Counted from the first letter of the stretch, positions 1 through 13,396 are shown. The stretch: DNA of 64,000 nt from Malus domestica (GCF_042453785.1 NC_091674.1:27693001-27757000); one strand, 5' to 3'. Notes: generated by a model not told the origin, from the sequence alone. Numbers and translations: made by a program.

Positions 1-5
1 CAAAA

Positions 6-3000
6 TGTTGACCCTAAAATCTACCAAGCCTACGTGACGCGCATGCCGAGTAACTAATGAGCTACTAGTTTTGCGAAGTTCAAATATCAAATTCGGCTTT
101 CAATGTACCGAATGTAGTAACATGTAACACCTCACTTCGCCAAGAAGGCTGATGATGTCACGTCCCGATCCTGACATACGTCCAAGATCGACACATGACG
201 TCACCAACAACCTGTATCTCTAACATACCCCAACACCAGGATATGCAAAACACAACTCGAGAACCAATTGCGTGATAAATTTTTGTATACTTTATGGCTG
301 CATCTAACCTCTTCGTTAGACTGCCTACGTACTCTCAATAAGGATCAAGCCATTCGTAGTTCAACTTCGCTATAACTCAACGTATAACACAGTCTGTTCA
401 AGCCAAAATGCATAACATTCCTCAATCAAACATTTGGACTTGACGAGAATGAATTATTCGATTCAAACTACATAACAACCCGCATGACAATCAAGGTTTC
501 TATTTCATCCATCATATACATCATTATGTTTTAACATAAAATCGCTATTCATATCATGCAATATATCAAAGAATCAATAAAGCACAATAGTATCCTCTAG
601 TCGCATTGATCATTGATCTAATCATTTTAATAACAATCATATTTAGCATCCTTCCACAATCATATCAAGTAACCCATTCCATGACATCAAAGAGGCACTA
701 TATTAACATTTAATTATGTTAATCAGTCAATCAGATCACACCTCAATGCCCAAAATTAATAAAGGACTTCTATATAATTCCCTGCCTGGATTTCAAGTAA
801 TAACTTGATAGTTCTAATTTATATTCACAAGATTTATTGTGGGTAATTCCCATTCACTCGAATCCAGGATACAAGTCTAACTTATGGAAATGAGCAAGAG
901 TAGGGATTCCGGACCACTCAACGGAATCCAAATCAGGATACAATTCTGGACCACTCAACGCAATCCAACCACATCGGGTTACGGATCACTTAACAGAACC
1001 AAAATTATCAATCAGTTTCTTGCATGTAAAATTAGTGTCATCGATCATAATCTATAAACATCAAGTATAGAATCCTACTTTATGAAATCATAATCAAGTC
1101 ATTGACAACTTCGAAAGAGTCACCCAGACATCCAACGACTTTTCTAATTCAAAGCACAAGATTCTCAAAATCTATCGTTCATATGTACATTAAAAACTAG
1201 AGCTAGAGGGACGCAGTTCGGCCGAAGCCTACATCTTTGAAGCTATCTCAATCCAAACTCAATGAAACCCGAGGTGGATACAATCTCGGACCATCACTCA
1301 ACGGAATCTCAAAGTATGAGGGGTTTCAGACCATCTCTCAATGAAATTCGAGTGGATACAATTCCGGACCATCACTCAACGAAATCACGGAGTACAATGC
1401 ATAACAACCACTAAATGAAACCCAAGCTGGATATGATTCCAGACCATCACTCAACGGAATCACGGAGCATGAGGGATTTCAGACCATCTCTCAATGGAAT
1501 CCGAGTGGATACGAGTCCGGACCATCACTCAACGGAATCGCGGAAGGCCAACAACCATATATACAATGGCTCAAAGAAATGAGACAAGCACAAGTTACTT
1601 AATTTACAAAAGCTCAACCAAGGGAAATAAGACACAAATACTAAATTTAAAATGAATCAATGAAGCGGAAGATGAAACCATATCGAAACAACAAATCCCC
1701 ATCACCACGTGTTAACGGTCTACCACTAGTCCTCACATTTCATCACAACATGCCAATCAAACCATATTTCAATATATACATGTCAAATCTCATTTCATAA
1801 ACTTAAATCAATGGCTAATCATTAAAAATAACAATTCAATAGAAAACATATTTATAAAACCAACTCATATACATATAGGATAACAATTACGAAAATAAGG
1901 TAATCACCAATATCACATATATTAAAGTCACTCACCTGAGGTCCACACTAACGCACTCTAGCATGGAATTCAAGGCATCAAACTCTATCACCGTAAAAAC
2001 AAAGCATAAGTCCACATTTAGATTTCTCTCGATAAATTCACATGCCCAAAACTCTCATAAGTCTCTCATAACGACATTTAATGAGAATCAAACCGTCGAT
2101 CAAAGGTATGGTCCATGATCTTACATCACTTGCTCGTAAGATCCAACCACTAGATTTTCACTAGTAAGTTCCTAAGGTCCAACAACTGATAACTCTGGTG
2201 CTCACAAAATTGTACAATGATCCAACGATCGGATTGTCATCAATCACACAAACAAGTGGTGGTCCAATTTAATCACCACACCAAACAATTGAATTTCGGG
2301 AAACCAAGCTAGACATAGGTTCATAGGGTCACTAGAAGGTATTTGGTACTTAGACAACACTCATGGACGGTCCCACGCACCGCCACACGCGATGGTAGCC
2401 ATGGTGAAGGGTTTGAAAACCCAATTTTTCAACCTTAACCACAAAAGGCTCAAATTTACGTGGTAGTTAGAGCTCAATAAGGGAAACATTATTCACAACT
2501 AGGTCAACGACAAATTCTAATAAAAAACCATCCAATTTCATCGGGAAAAACCGGGTTTCTAGGGTTCTACACACCCAACTCTAAAACGAATACGAAAGCA
2601 CAAACCAAGCATACAACTTGAAGATTATGAAGAGTAGATGAAGTTTTATACCTCACTCGAAGGAAATGGTTGACGGAATCACCGGAAAATGATAAAATCG
2701 CCGAAAACCCATGGAACTTTGCTGCCTTGAACTGGAAAAATGGATAAGAAACTGAAAAATCTAACACTACAAAGATGTAGGGCTCGTCAAGAGCTTTCCA
2801 TGGACACCAAGATCACCCAAAACGGAGCTCGGATGAAGGAGATATGAGCAGGTTAAGTTGGCGGGTTAAAGGGTTGAAATAACCCAAAAAACGGGTCAAA
2901 ATCAAACCTCGCCTTCTTTTTCAGAAACCTTCCCCTTTTTAAACTAACTTAACCTTTAACCCACATGTGGGAATTAAATAATTCCCACAATCTATAGTTC

Positions 3001-3640
3001 ACAACTTCAAACGTCCGTAACTATACTGTTATAACTCGGACTCGCAAACGGCTTTCGCCTATGCGTTTGTGGGTTCGAGATCTATTTAAAAACACTAGTT
3101 AAAACTTCGAAAAGTCAACGAAAGATAAAGATTGATTACAAAAATTCAAACCTGATAACAATTCGATTTGATTCTCAAAATTTACGAAATTAAAATTAAG
3201 TAATAAAAATGACGTAAACGTGAAATACGAACTTAAATTACGAGATACATAATGAATAGTGAAATTTCGGGGACAAGATTTCACAGATGAGATGACCTCT
3301 ACCAACAAGGACTCGAAAATCCTTGTCGATCGAAACTTGGATAAATAACCAGTCGATCTTGAAGCAATGCTGTTTATCCAAACTAAAGGTGTTACTTGAT
3401 TGGCTGATTCTACGGTTCTAGTGTTATTTATCCATACTGAAGATGTCACCGGTTGTGTACACAATGTTGTTTATCCAAACTAAAGATATGCTAGCAGAAA
3501 AAGAAAATAAAAATTTCAAGGTGTTTGAGAGGTTTGCGCATGACAATTTGTGTGTTGAATTGGAGGGGCCAAAAATGTTGCTTCCGACTCTGTATTTATA
3601 GCATCCATACTTTTGCTTGGCACGGCCTGATAATTTCATA
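6..3640 (+). repeat. LTR relic split by a later solo LTR
   Basis: The left part (6-155) begins TGTTGACCCTAAAATCTACCAAG and runs to the phrase AACACCTCACTTCGCCAAGAAGGCT. The right part resumes at 3291 (GATGACCTCTACCAACAAGG) and reaches a TATTTATAGC promoter-like site near 3592. The same order of phrases occurs uninterrupted in the complete solo LTR at 37933-39046, so this is an older, diverged copy of that LTR family. Its 3' end past about 3640 is not clear. Confidence 0.75.
156..3285 (-). mobile_element. Long solo LTR (about 3.1 kb) with 5-bp target duplication
   Basis: The segment starts TGTCACGTCCCGATCC and ends GGGGACAAGATTTCACA, so it has TG...CA ends. It is flanked by identical GATGA repeats at 151-155 and 3286-3290. 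It interrupts the older LTR relic exactly at that point. Read on the minus strand, its ends resemble long LTRs of Tekay/Del-type Ty3 elements, which is inference. It carries short internal direct repeats at about 900-1550 (GGACCATCACTCAACGGAATC and variants). No coding region was seen. Confidence 0.75.
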
Positions 3641-4480
3641 GAAACCGACTGAAACTCAAACTCGTAGAATGACTCATCCGTGGCATATGATTTAGCCTAT
3701 CTACAGATGACTGCTTTTTCAAAGATAATAAAAGCACCATGACCCAATGGAGCTAGGAATTATTTGATGGGTGGGCTAAACTAAAATTATTACTAGGAGA
3801 TCAAATGGTTAAATTTTTTTTGTTACTTACATAAAGTTACACAATACCAAACCTGAAAGCAATAATTTAAAGTAAGAAATTTAACTATGAATAAAGCAAG
3901 TTTCAACTAGATTTAACAAAGAAAACATTTTGCAACTTATAGTAGAAAGAAACATACTTCATCAATCTTGTCATAACAACTTAACAAATAAAAGAAAAAG
4001 TACGTATTCAAGTTGTGCCTTTCGATCCTTAATGCAATTGAAATCCTTTGTTATTTCTTCTGAATCAATTTTTTCGGCAAGCTCTTTTTTAATGTACACA
4101 ACCATTGAATCTGCTAGAAATTCACTCTCCATCTCCATCTATCAAACTATTAGAAAAAATATATTAAACTTGAAATTGAATTTTTAAAGTACGAACTCTT
4201 AAAATTAAAGCAATAAACAAATAAAATCATCAAGACATAAGAATAAAGTGATAAAAAAATTACCTATTGATGAGAAAAATCAATCAACTTTCTCACTTGT
4301 ATGTTTGGTTTTTGTGAACTGCAGGTGAGATGAGACGAAGGTTTTCTGAAAAGTGAACAAGGGTCACTGTTGTACCCCAAAAGTCAAAAAAATAATAATA
4401 AACTACTCCTAGGAAACGTAAAATAATAAAATATTAAATCTACTCTTTAAAACCAGATGACTAATAACAGAAATGTTTAG
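3641..4480. other. AT-rich intergenic sequence, no gene seen
   Basis: Only short unsupported reading frames are present. Nothing resembles a known protein or RNA. Confidence 0.5.
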
Positions 4481-6210
4481 TAATAACAGAAATGCCACGT
4501 GGCACTATTATAGTAGTGGAGTTTGTTAGTATAGTTAGAAGGGTATTATTGTAATTGGGATATATGGCTATATAAGGGATGGTATAACTATTATTTTCAT
4601 TAAGTTCATTTGTATACATTTTCTCTAATTCAATCAATACAATCTTGTTTGTTTCTCTCTACCATTTCTTTCTCTTCCTTTGTACCAATTATTTATCATT
4701 GCAATGTAGTTAATATGGTATCAGAGCCACCAAGGCTCACGCAATGGATCTTGGTGGTTGATTTCTCTTCTATCTTTCTTCATTACTTTCTTTCTCCATT
4801 TATTGCTTCAAATGACAGAAAATACCCATGTTCTTTCTTTCCGGGTTCTCTTGAATATGTTGTGAAAAGATCCAAGCATTTCCATGAAGGTAAAACCAAA
4901 TTCTTCTCTGGGTTGTTGATTATTGCGTGTCTGCGAATTTGATCAGTGCTCAAGATTAGTGTTTGTGATATTTGGGATATTTGGGATATTTGGCTTGGTG
5001 CTGTGGTTGCACCTACTTCACTTGCTATTGCGAATTTCTACGATTATGTATCTGTGATCTGGGGGGTTTGGTGATTGCAAAAGGAGTTGTTGTTTTTTTT
5101 TTTTTTTTGTAATTCTTGAAGATTTGTGATGAAATTTCTTGTTGTTTCTAGGTCTCAAAAGTGTCAATCTCCTTGGTTGATTTGGTTTCTTGGAGTGTCA
5201 TTTTCCTTGGTTAATTATGGTGTTAGTCTCTGACAAGATTTAGGAATATCTCAGGATGGTTAATTTTGGTGTTAGTCTCTGGGAAGATTTAGGAAGATCT
5301 CAGGAGTGTCATTCTCCTTGGTTAATTTTAGTGTTAGTCTCTGGGAAGATTTAGGAAGATCCCAGGAGTGTCATTCACTCCTTGGTTAATTTTGGTGTTA
5401 GTCTCTGGGAAGATTTAGGAAGATCTCAGGAGTGTCATTCTCCTTGGTTAATTTTGGTGTTAGTCTCTGGGAAGATTTAGGAAGCTATCAGGAGTGTCAT
5501 TCTCCTTGGTTGATTTGGTTTCTTGGAGTGTCATTCTCCTTGGTTGATTTGGTTTCTTGGAGTGTCATTCTCCTTAGTTGATTTGGTGCCAGTCTATGTG
5601 TATTGTGTAGAGCATTTTCAGCAATTACATAAATTTCAGCACGCCTCATAGGTTGATCAATTGAGCTCTCATAAATTTTTGGTGAAGAGTTAGGATTATA
5701 TAAGGGATTGGAGAGGATGGAGTTTCTTGCGGCTTCTTTGAAGGGCAAGTGGGAGATGATGATCAGAAGCAGAGATTCGGGTAACTTTGAGAGAGAAGAA
5801 GAGATTTCTTGTGGCGCAATTTTCGAGGGGAGAGGTGGTTATTGGCACCTCGTGGTATTCATTTGTTTGGGTTCTTGCATCATTGCAGACATCTTGGTCT
5901 TGCAATTCCATATTAGTTTCAGAGCTCTAGCTAGTTCAAACTTCACTTGGCTACACCAAGTTTAGTTTGAGGGGGGAGTAATAACAGAAATGCCACATGG
6001 CACTATTATAGTAGTGAAGTTTGTTAGTATAGTTAGAAGTGTATTATTGTAATTGGGATACATGGCTATATAAGGGATGATATAGCTATTATTTTCATTA
6101 AGTTCATTTGTATACATTTTCTCTAATTCAATCAATACAATCTTGTTTGTTTCTCTCTACCATTTCTTTCTCTTCATCTGTACCAATTCTTCATCATTGC
6201 AATGGAGTTA
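4481..6210 (+). mobile_element. Non-autonomous LTR element (copia-like, no pol)
   Basis: Two 232-bp direct repeats bound the element (4481-4712 and 5979-6210), each beginning TAATAACAGAAATGCCAC and carrying a GGCTATATAAGG promoter. A tRNA-Met-type primer site (TGGTATCAGAGCC) follows the left repeat near 4716, and a purine tract (GAGGGGGGAG) precedes the right one. The 1.27-kb interior has no protease, integrase or reverse transcriptase. I see no clean target duplication. Confidence 0.8.
5160..5580 (+). repeat. Tandem repeat of about 63 bp inside the copia-like element
   Basis: The phrases GTGTCATTCTCCTTGGTT and TTAGTCTCTGGGAAGATTTA recur about five times in the same order, with small indels. 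Confidence 0.8.
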
Positions 6211-7402
6211 AAAATGACTACTCATAGGAAACCTAAACTAATCACTATAGACTACTCCCTAGAAACTAATCAAATGAAAAGATTTATTGGGACGTGTGTG
6301 TCAATGTGTACGATTTAAAATATAATAATAATAAATTTTGATATTGATTAAAGTAAATAATTTATTTAATATTTATTAACTCTTACTTTTTCTAAAAATA
6401 GTCCTATTTTTCAGAACATTTACTTACTGGGTGGGCTATAACAATTAAAAATAATAAAATAGTCTAAATTATCAATATTTTTAACCTTAAACAACTAAAA
6501 CTCTTCCTATGCTAGAGCTCACTCTAGCCTTGTTACTGCCTCCGCTGTTACCATGACCAAAAGCCTAGCCTACCTAGGCTTTCTTATCTCATCATAATTC
6601 CATCACTCATCCATTTATCTTAATCCTCATTTAATGAATTTCAAATTTATTTTAAATTCATTTCTGACTACTTATCAATCTGTCACCACCACCACACGCT
6701 AGACATCCCAAATCAATTTGAACTGTACTGCTTGCTTAGGGATATATTCTGCATCCTATCTATCCCGTTTAAGAAAATGTAAGATAATTCATATTAAAAG
6801 ATAATTATTATGATAAAAATCATATTATCTTTTAACAATAACAAAATTATCTTTACTTTCCTATCCAACAGTTAGAAGTTATGTTTACTCAATGATTTTG
6901 ATTGCATGGACCGATGATGTAATTTTGGGTCCATACAGAACGACACCACCTATTTGGCCTTATTCACGAAATGACCTCACACTGTCATAGTCTTATTGTG
7001 AAATACTGAAACATTGCTAATTCATCGTTTGCAGCTGAGAGAACATTTATAGAAAAACGTATTAAATAAGAAATAATAATTATGACGAAGATGTACAAAT
7101 GCACACGATCTTTCGCTCCGATGGAAAACTCAAAGCTTATCACTTTCCCCGGGTTTTATTCAATTTAAATACCGCAATTCTTATCTTTCTTCGTCTTCAA
7201 GCGTCGAAGGGGGAACTGAAATCTCCTAAGGTCTGCAAAAAAGGTACCTTTCGCATCTCATTCTCTGCAATTCTGAATTTTGGATGATGGGTTGATTTGC
7301 GATTTTCGTTTAATTAAGCAATTTGTATCGAAATTATTTGCTTTTTACGATATCTGCACATTTTCCAGGCAAAGTTCTGTTTTTTTTTTCCCGGAAATTT
7401 TG
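6211..7402. other. Intergenic sequence, no gene seen
   Basis: AT-rich DNA without a supported coding region or RNA gene. Confidence 0.5.
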
Positions 7403-8034
7403 TTTTGTTATCAGTAATGATATTCTTATCATGCTTTTATATCATATTTATATACCATCTGAAGTGGTATTTGATATGAACAACCACATTATTTTAAATT
7501 AATTAGAATTTAATTTAAATTAAAAATCATATAATAAATCAATAATTAAAAAAAAAACTAGAATTAAATGATGATTGTGGCATACGAAGAGTCTTCTCCT
7601 TCCTTCCCATTCAATCATGTTTTTTCTCTCATTTTTTCTTCCATGCCAGTTCTTTCACTCCATATTTTTTTCACTCCAATTTTTTTCACGTTAGTGTGGA
7701 CTACCACAATCTCAACTAATTCTCATATGGCAAACGTTCATCGACACTCCCCTATTTGGATTATTGGTAAGCATTTACCATTATTTTTCAATGAATTTAT
7801 ATATTTTTAGTCTGTTTATTCTTCTTCTTTCTCTCGATCTTCATTGGACTATTTACCTAAATTTTTTTTATCATAGAAAAATGACACTGGGGGTTGAAGA
7901 TTTAACACTTTGAGTCATTAAGGACTCCATTTTGTGATGAAAATTTTGATATAACACTGCTTCTGGTATAAAATGTCAGCTTGAAATTATCCAAAACTAA
8001 AGAATATATTTGGATATTTTAGACGGATAATTTA

Positions 8035-8191
8035 GGGGTGTGCTATCCACACACCCTTTTTTACACCTTTTTTACTTCTCTCACACTCCTTGTTAATTTC
8101 TGTCTTTTGATATTCTTTAATTCATCCAATCCGACGGTCGAAAATTAAAAAGGTGTGAAAGAAGTAAAAAAGAGTGTGGATATCACACCCC
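8035..8191. mobile_element. MITE, 157 bp, GGGGTGTG ends
   Basis: The ends GGGGTGTGCTATCCACAC and GTGTGGATATCACACCCC are inverted repeats. ATAATTTA is duplicated on both sides (8027-8034, 8192-8199). The paralogous tandem unit has the empty site GATGATTTATCTC near 9012. A relative lies at 35132-35279. Confidence 0.85.
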
Positions 8192-9485
8192 ATAATTTAT
8201 CTCTAGAAGCCAAACTAATCCTATTTTGATTAGTCTATGCTTTATATTGCGGTGCTCAACGGTAGTACCTAACCCAATCATACCAAATGTAAAGGCTTTT
8301 CAACTGATTTTATTAATTTATTGACCCAATATTTTAATTTTATGGAGAAGTATTGCACCAGTAACATTGACCTTAATGTTGTTATTTATTGATCAGTAAT
8401 GTTATTTTTACCATGTTTTTATACCACGTTTATATATCATTTTATGTGACATTTGATATAGACGGCCATATCATTTTATATTAATTATAATTTAATTTAA
8501 ATTAAAAGTCATTTAATAAATCAATAATTACAACAAAAAAAAACTAGAATTAAATGATGATTATGACATACGAGAAGTATTCTTCGTACTTCCCCATTCA
8601 ATCATGCTTTTTCTCATGTTTCTTCTTCCACGCCAGTTCTTTCACACCATATTTTTTCACCCTAGTTTTTTTCACGTTAGTGTGGACTACCAAATCTCAA
8701 CTAATTCTCACATGCCAAAGGTTCATTGATGCTCCCCTATTTGGATTATTGGTAAGCATTTACCATTATTTGTCAATTAATTTATATATTTTTAGTCGGT
8801 TTATTCTTCTTCTTTCCCTCGATCTTCATTGGACTATTTACCTAAACCTTTTTGTTCATAGAAAAATGACACTAGGGGTTGAAGATTTAACACTCTGAGT
8901 CATTAAGGACTCCATCTTGTGATGAAAATTTTGATATAACACTGCTTCTGATCTAAAATGTCAGCTTGAAATTATCCAAAACTAAAGAATAAATTTGGAT
9001 ATTTTAGAGAGATGATTTATCTCTAGAAGCCAAACTAATCCTATTTTGATTAGTCTATGCTTTAGATTGCGGTGCCCAACGGTAGATTCTTCTACCATGA
9101 AACGGACGATATTTTTCTTTATTTTTCTCATCATGTAACTTGTAATATCTAAAATATACCGTATAATTGTAAAAAACTAAGTTACCAAAACCAATCATAC
9201 CAAATGTAGACTTTTCAACTGATTTTATTAATTTGTTGACCCAATATTTTAATTTTATGGAGACAAATTGCACCAGTGACGTTTAGGGCCAGCCCTGAGA
9301 ATTTGGAGGTCCTAGGTGAGCCTTCGAAGTAGGGTTTTAAAATTCTCTGATCTCTAGTTCTTTGTATATTGATTTGTATAAAAAAAGAATTCGCTAAATA
9401 AATAAAAAGTTCTATTTTCACATCAAATATCATTAAAAATTAATATCAAAAGAAGATAAATATACAAGCATTATTTAAACATTAC

Positions 9486-10598
9486 TGTAGACATCGAAAT
9501 TTCGGTAAATAAATGTTGACCGATAAATCAAAGTGTCAACGCTCATGTATTACATAAATTTTACACGTAGCATGTGACTCAACGAAAATTGAAATGAGTT
9601 GGAAAAGTCATCAAATAGGACACGTGTCAACACCTGGCAGAAACGACTTATTTCATCTTGAATATTATATTCAAAATTAGGCCTTGGAAAATTCTATAAA
9701 TACAAGCCCAATTTCATTCATTTGGGAACCAATTGATATTACACCTTGAAGCTCTGAAGCTCTGAAGCTCTGAAACTCCGAAGCTCTCAAGCATCCAGGT
9801 TCCCGAAGAATCAAGAAAGTGTTCTTCGTTCTTCGTTCATCGTTCTTCCAAGATCAAGCCTCGACGGCCCTTGGATCAACAATCATCCACCTTCAAGATC
9901 AAGCCCCGACGGCCCTTGAAGAAAGCGTTCTTCGTTCTTCGTTCATCGTTCTTCCAAGATCAAGCCTCGACGGCCCTTGGATCAACAATCATCCACCTTC
10001 AAGATCAAGCCCCGACGGCCCTTGAAGAAAGCGTTCTTCGTTCTTCGTTCATCGTTCTTCCAAGATCAAGCCCCAACGGCCCTTTGGATCAACAATCATC
10101 CACCAATTCAAGATCAAGCCCCGACGGCCCTTGAAGAAAGCACCATCGTTCATCATCCGTTCATCCAAGATCAAGCCCCAACGGCCCTTTGGATCAACAA
10201 CGTCGACAAATCCACACATCCAACCGTTCTTCAAGATCAAGCCCAAAAGCCCTTGAAGATCCGTTCATCACTGTTCTTCAAGATCAAGCCCAAAAGCCCT
10301 TGGAGATCCGTTCATCACTGTTCTTCAAAGATCAAGCCCAAAAGCCCTTGAAGATCCGCTCAAATCCACCTTCAAAGATCAAGCCCACGGCCCTTTGAAG
10401 AAACTTCCAACTGTTCATCCAAGATTAAGCCTCGACGGCCCTTGGATCAACGAAACACCCACCAATCAACACCTTACGGAGATCGAATCAGAGGATCAAA
10501 TTTGAGAGAGATTGTAACCCAAAATCATCAAATACTTAATATTTGTTTGTGCGCGTCGTTTCTTGTCTCTTTCGTTTCAGGAATTTTCCGTGTTCACA
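9486..10598 (+). repeat. 5' LTR of the gag-only Ty3 element
   Basis: The promoter TATA box (TATAAATA) is at 9695-9702. About 10 imperfect copies of a roughly 55-bp unit follow (9850-10440), each built around AAGATCAAGCC...GACGGCCCTTG. Many copies can pair TTCAAG with CTTGAA. A short 10-bp repeat (GAAGCTCTGA) sits at about 9748-9790. Confidence 0.93.
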
Positions 10599-10677
10599 AA
10601 TTGGCACGCCCAGTGGGACAATCTCTGCCTCTCATCTCTTTCTCCGTTCAAGAAATTCAAGCGCGCTTCCAAAATTA

Positions 10678-12627
10678 ATGGCATCAAGGAAGGCTCAAAC
10701 TGTTCCCGCAACCGGCGCAAAGAACAAAAGCGTCCTCGTCGCAACTGGTGTCACTTTGGGCATCACGACTCGAAGCATAGCAAGAGCTACTTCTGCCGCC
10801 TCTTTCACCTCTGCATCAACTCTGCCAAGGGAACAAAAGCACCCAAGGCACGAGCCTTTGATCACCTTAGCCTCACTAAGGGCACCAAGGGGGAAAAGCC
10901 CAAGGAAATACTCCGAATCCATGCTCTCCGATGCCGGTTCAAGCGACAGTTCAGCCATGCAAGTCATGACCATTGGAGCAACTTCAATCGATGAGCAGCT
11001 GGCTCAAATGAATGAAGCAATCGCAAGGCTAACCCGAATTGTGGAAGAAAAAGACTTGCAAATTGCAGCACTAGTCAACCGATTGGAGGCACAAGACGGC
11101 GATAAACCCGACCCAGAGGATGATCCACTAAAGGGAGGAGCTGGCGGAGACGAAGAACCCCCGGTGAAGAAAATCAATGGGAAGCCCGAGCCAGACCAAG
11201 CAGCGGCACTCATGGGATCTCTTTCTATCCAGCAGCTGCAAAAGATGATCACCAACACCATCAAGGCACAGTACGAAGGGAGCTCAAATACCTCCGGGTT
11301 GTACTCAAAGCCGTATTCAAAGAAGATCGACGCCTTAAGGATGCCGAGGGGTTATCAACCACCAAAGTTCATGCAATTTGATGGAAAGGGAAACCCAAAA
11401 CAGCACATTGCCTACTTCGTTGAAACTTGCAACAACGCAGGAACCGAAGGGGACTACCTCGCCAAGCAGTTTGTGCGCTCGCTAAAAGGAAACGCCTTTG
11501 AATGGTACACGGACCTAGAGCCTGAGTCCATCAACAGTTGGGAGCAATTGGAGCGGGAATTCCTCAACCGCTTCTACAGCACTCGCCGCACTGTGAGCAT
11601 GCTAGAGCTAACAAGCACAAAGCAGTGGAAGGACGAACCAGTCATTGACTACATCAACAGATGGCGCACTTTAAGCCTCGACTGCAAAGACAGGCTCTCG
11701 GAAACCTCTTCAATCGAGATGTGCATCCAAGGCATGCAATGGGGTTTGCAATACATCCTTCAAGGCATTAAACCGCGGACCTTCGAGGAATTGGCCACTC
11801 GCGCCCATGACATGGAGTTGAGCATCGCCCATCATGGGAAGAAAGAACCGATCGCCGACTACAAGAACGACAAAGCTCTTGGGACAAAGGTGGAAAAGGC
11901 TGCATGGAAACCCACCAAGGAAGCGATGACGGTCAACACATCTCCCGTCAAAATATCCACACGAGGCAAGGCGATTCAAACCGAAGCTTTTCGTGATCAA
12001 GAGACGCGTAGACGCACTTTGAAGGAGCTTGAGGAGAAGACTTATCCATTCCCCGACTCTGATGTGGTTGCCATGCTAGATGACCTATTGGACAAGAAGG
12101 TGATCAGTTTGCCTGAGTGCAGACGGCCGGAAGAGATGAATCGTACTGACAGTCCAAGATACTGTAAATTCCACCGCTTCATCAGTCATCCGACAGAAAA
12201 GTGTTTCGTGCTGAAAGATCTCATCATGAAGCTGGCTCAGAAAGGAATCATCGAGCTAGATCTTGACGATGTGGGGGAGTCAAACTGTACCACCTTCACT
12301 TCTGGCTCTTCCGACTCAAAGGTTTCACCTCAACCGTTGGGGGCATCCTCCAAGACAAGCAAAGTAGAAGGATGGACTCAAGTCACTCCTAAGAAATTGC
12401 ACAAGAAACATATGTCTCCTCCACAAGTCCGCCAATCGGAAAGGGGGCAAAGCAGCTCTTGTCAACCTTCAAAGCAACGTGAACGTGTTGAAGATGATGA
12501 AATTTCGACACATAGACTGTCCATCCCCATCACGATGCGCGACTTCTTGCCCGAAAACTTCTTCAAACACACGGTCAAAGCTCCTTGCTATGAAGATTGC
12601 GAGGAACGACTTTCTCAGATCGCTTGA
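10678..12627 (+). CDS. Retrotransposon gag polyprotein (ends before any protease)
   Basis: The predicted protein has 649 residues from the ATG at 10678 (MASRKAQTV). An upstream in-frame ATG at 10543 lies inside the LTR and is less likely. A coiled coil (EQLAQMNEAIARLTRIVEE) lies near residue 105. A Ty3-type capsid domain follows, with FVRSLKGNAFEWYTDL and FLNRFYSTRRTVSML. A zinc-knuckle-like motif (YCKFHRFISHPTEKC) of the Ogre/Tat kind sits in the C-terminal third. The frame closes after RLSQIA, where autonomous relatives would continue into protease. Gag would form the cytoplasmic particle and package RNA; enzymes would have to come from another element. Confidence 0.88.
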   Translation: MASRKAQTVPATGAKNKSVLVATGVTLGITTRSIARATSAASFTSASTLPREQKHPRHEPLITLASLRAPRGKSPRKYSESMLSDAGSSDSSAMQVMTIGATSIDEQLAQMNEAIARLTRIVEEKDLQIAALVNRLEAQDGDKPDPEDDPLKGGAGGDEEPPVKKINGKPEPDQAAALMGSLSIQQLQKMITNTIKAQYEGSSNTSGLYSKPYSKKIDALRMPRGYQPPKFMQFDGKGNPKQHIAYFVETCNNAGTEGDYLAKQFVRSLKGNAFEWYTDLEPESINSWEQLEREFLNRFYSTRRTVSMLELTSTKQWKDEPVIDYINRWRTLSLDCKDRLSETSSIEMCIQGMQWGLQYILQGIKPRTFEELATRAHDMELSIAHHGKKEPIADYKNDKALGTKVEKAAWKPTKEAMTVNTSPVKISTRGKAIQTEAFRDQETRRRTLKELEEKTYPFPDSDVVAMLDDLLDKKVISLPECRRPEEMNRTDSPRYCKFHRFISHPTEKCFVLKDLIMKLAQKGIIELDLDDVGESNCTTFTSGSSDSKVSPQPLGASSKTSKVEGWTQVTPKKLHKKHMSPPQVRQSERGQSSSCQPSKQRERVEDDEISTHRLSIPITMRDFLPENFFKHTVKAPCYEDCEERLSQIA

Positions 12628-12639
12628 CGAACCAACCAA

Positions 12640-13030
12640 TGCTCCTTGTTCGCACGAGCCTAAAACTGCACGAACCAAAGCTCCTGGTCTGCACGAGCAT
12701 AAAAGGCAACACCAAAGCTCCTGGTCTGCACGAGCATAAAAGGCAACACCAACGCTCCTGGTCTGCACGAGCCTAAAAGGCGACAACCCAAAGCTCCTTG
12801 TCTGCACGAGCTGAAACTACAACACGGCACCAAATGCTCCTTGCCTGCACGAGCTGAAACTGCAACACGGCACCAAATGCTCTTTGTTCGCACGAGCCTA
12901 AAACTGCACGAACCAAAGCTCCTGGTCTGCACGAGCATAAAAGGCAACACCAAAGCTCCTGGTCTGCACGAGCCTAAAAGGCGACAACCCAAAGCTCCTT
13001 GTCTGCACGAGCTGAAACTGCAAACGGCAC
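12640..13030 (+). repeat. Tandem repeat downstream of gag
   Basis: About nine units of roughly 45 bp contain CTGCACGAGC and AAAGCTCCT, alternating AAAAGGCAACACC and CTGAAACTGCAAC variants. They are transcribed as part of the element but encode nothing recognisable. Confidence 0.85.
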
Positions 13031-13039
13031 AAAAAAAAA

Positions 13040-13353
13040 GAAAATACCAAAAAAAAAATATATATATGTATGTATTTGAACTACGTTTTGACTTGATCTC
13101 TTTCTTTGGAAGGGTACGTAGGTAGCTTGAATATTCAATTACAAGTTCAGTCACATCAAAATAAAAAATAAATGCTTTATTAAATAGAGTCAATTTTATT
13201 TAAAAAAAAATGAATACATATGTTATTATGTATTTAAAAAAAAAGAAACGTATGTTATTATGTAAAAAAAATAATTAAAAAAAAAAAAAAAAGAGATACA
13301 TGTTTTATGTATTTACAAAAAAAAAAAGAAGAAAAAAAAACATATGTTTTATG

Positions 13354-13395
<42 letters not shown>
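13040..13395. repeat. Low-complexity A-rich and (TA)n tract
   Basis: Poly-A runs alternate with ATGTATTTA-like phrases and end in a (TA)n run at 13358-13393, inside the retrotransposon between the repeats and the GC-rich segment. Confidence 0.85.

Positions 13396-13396
<1 letters not shown>

Noticed and set aside
10049..10246. Open frames on both strands across the LTR repeats (and the copy at 19406-19603)
   Set aside because: They follow the 50-60-bp repeat units; the peptides are repetitive and have no family similarity.
10543..10677. Upstream in-frame ATG for gag
   Set aside because: It lies inside the LTR and reads across the primer-binding site; the ATG at 10678 is the normal position.
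12660..13193. 177-codon minus-strand frame over the post-gag repeats
   Set aside because: Its sequence is a translated tandem repeat (RPGALV, TRSFG units); no independent support.
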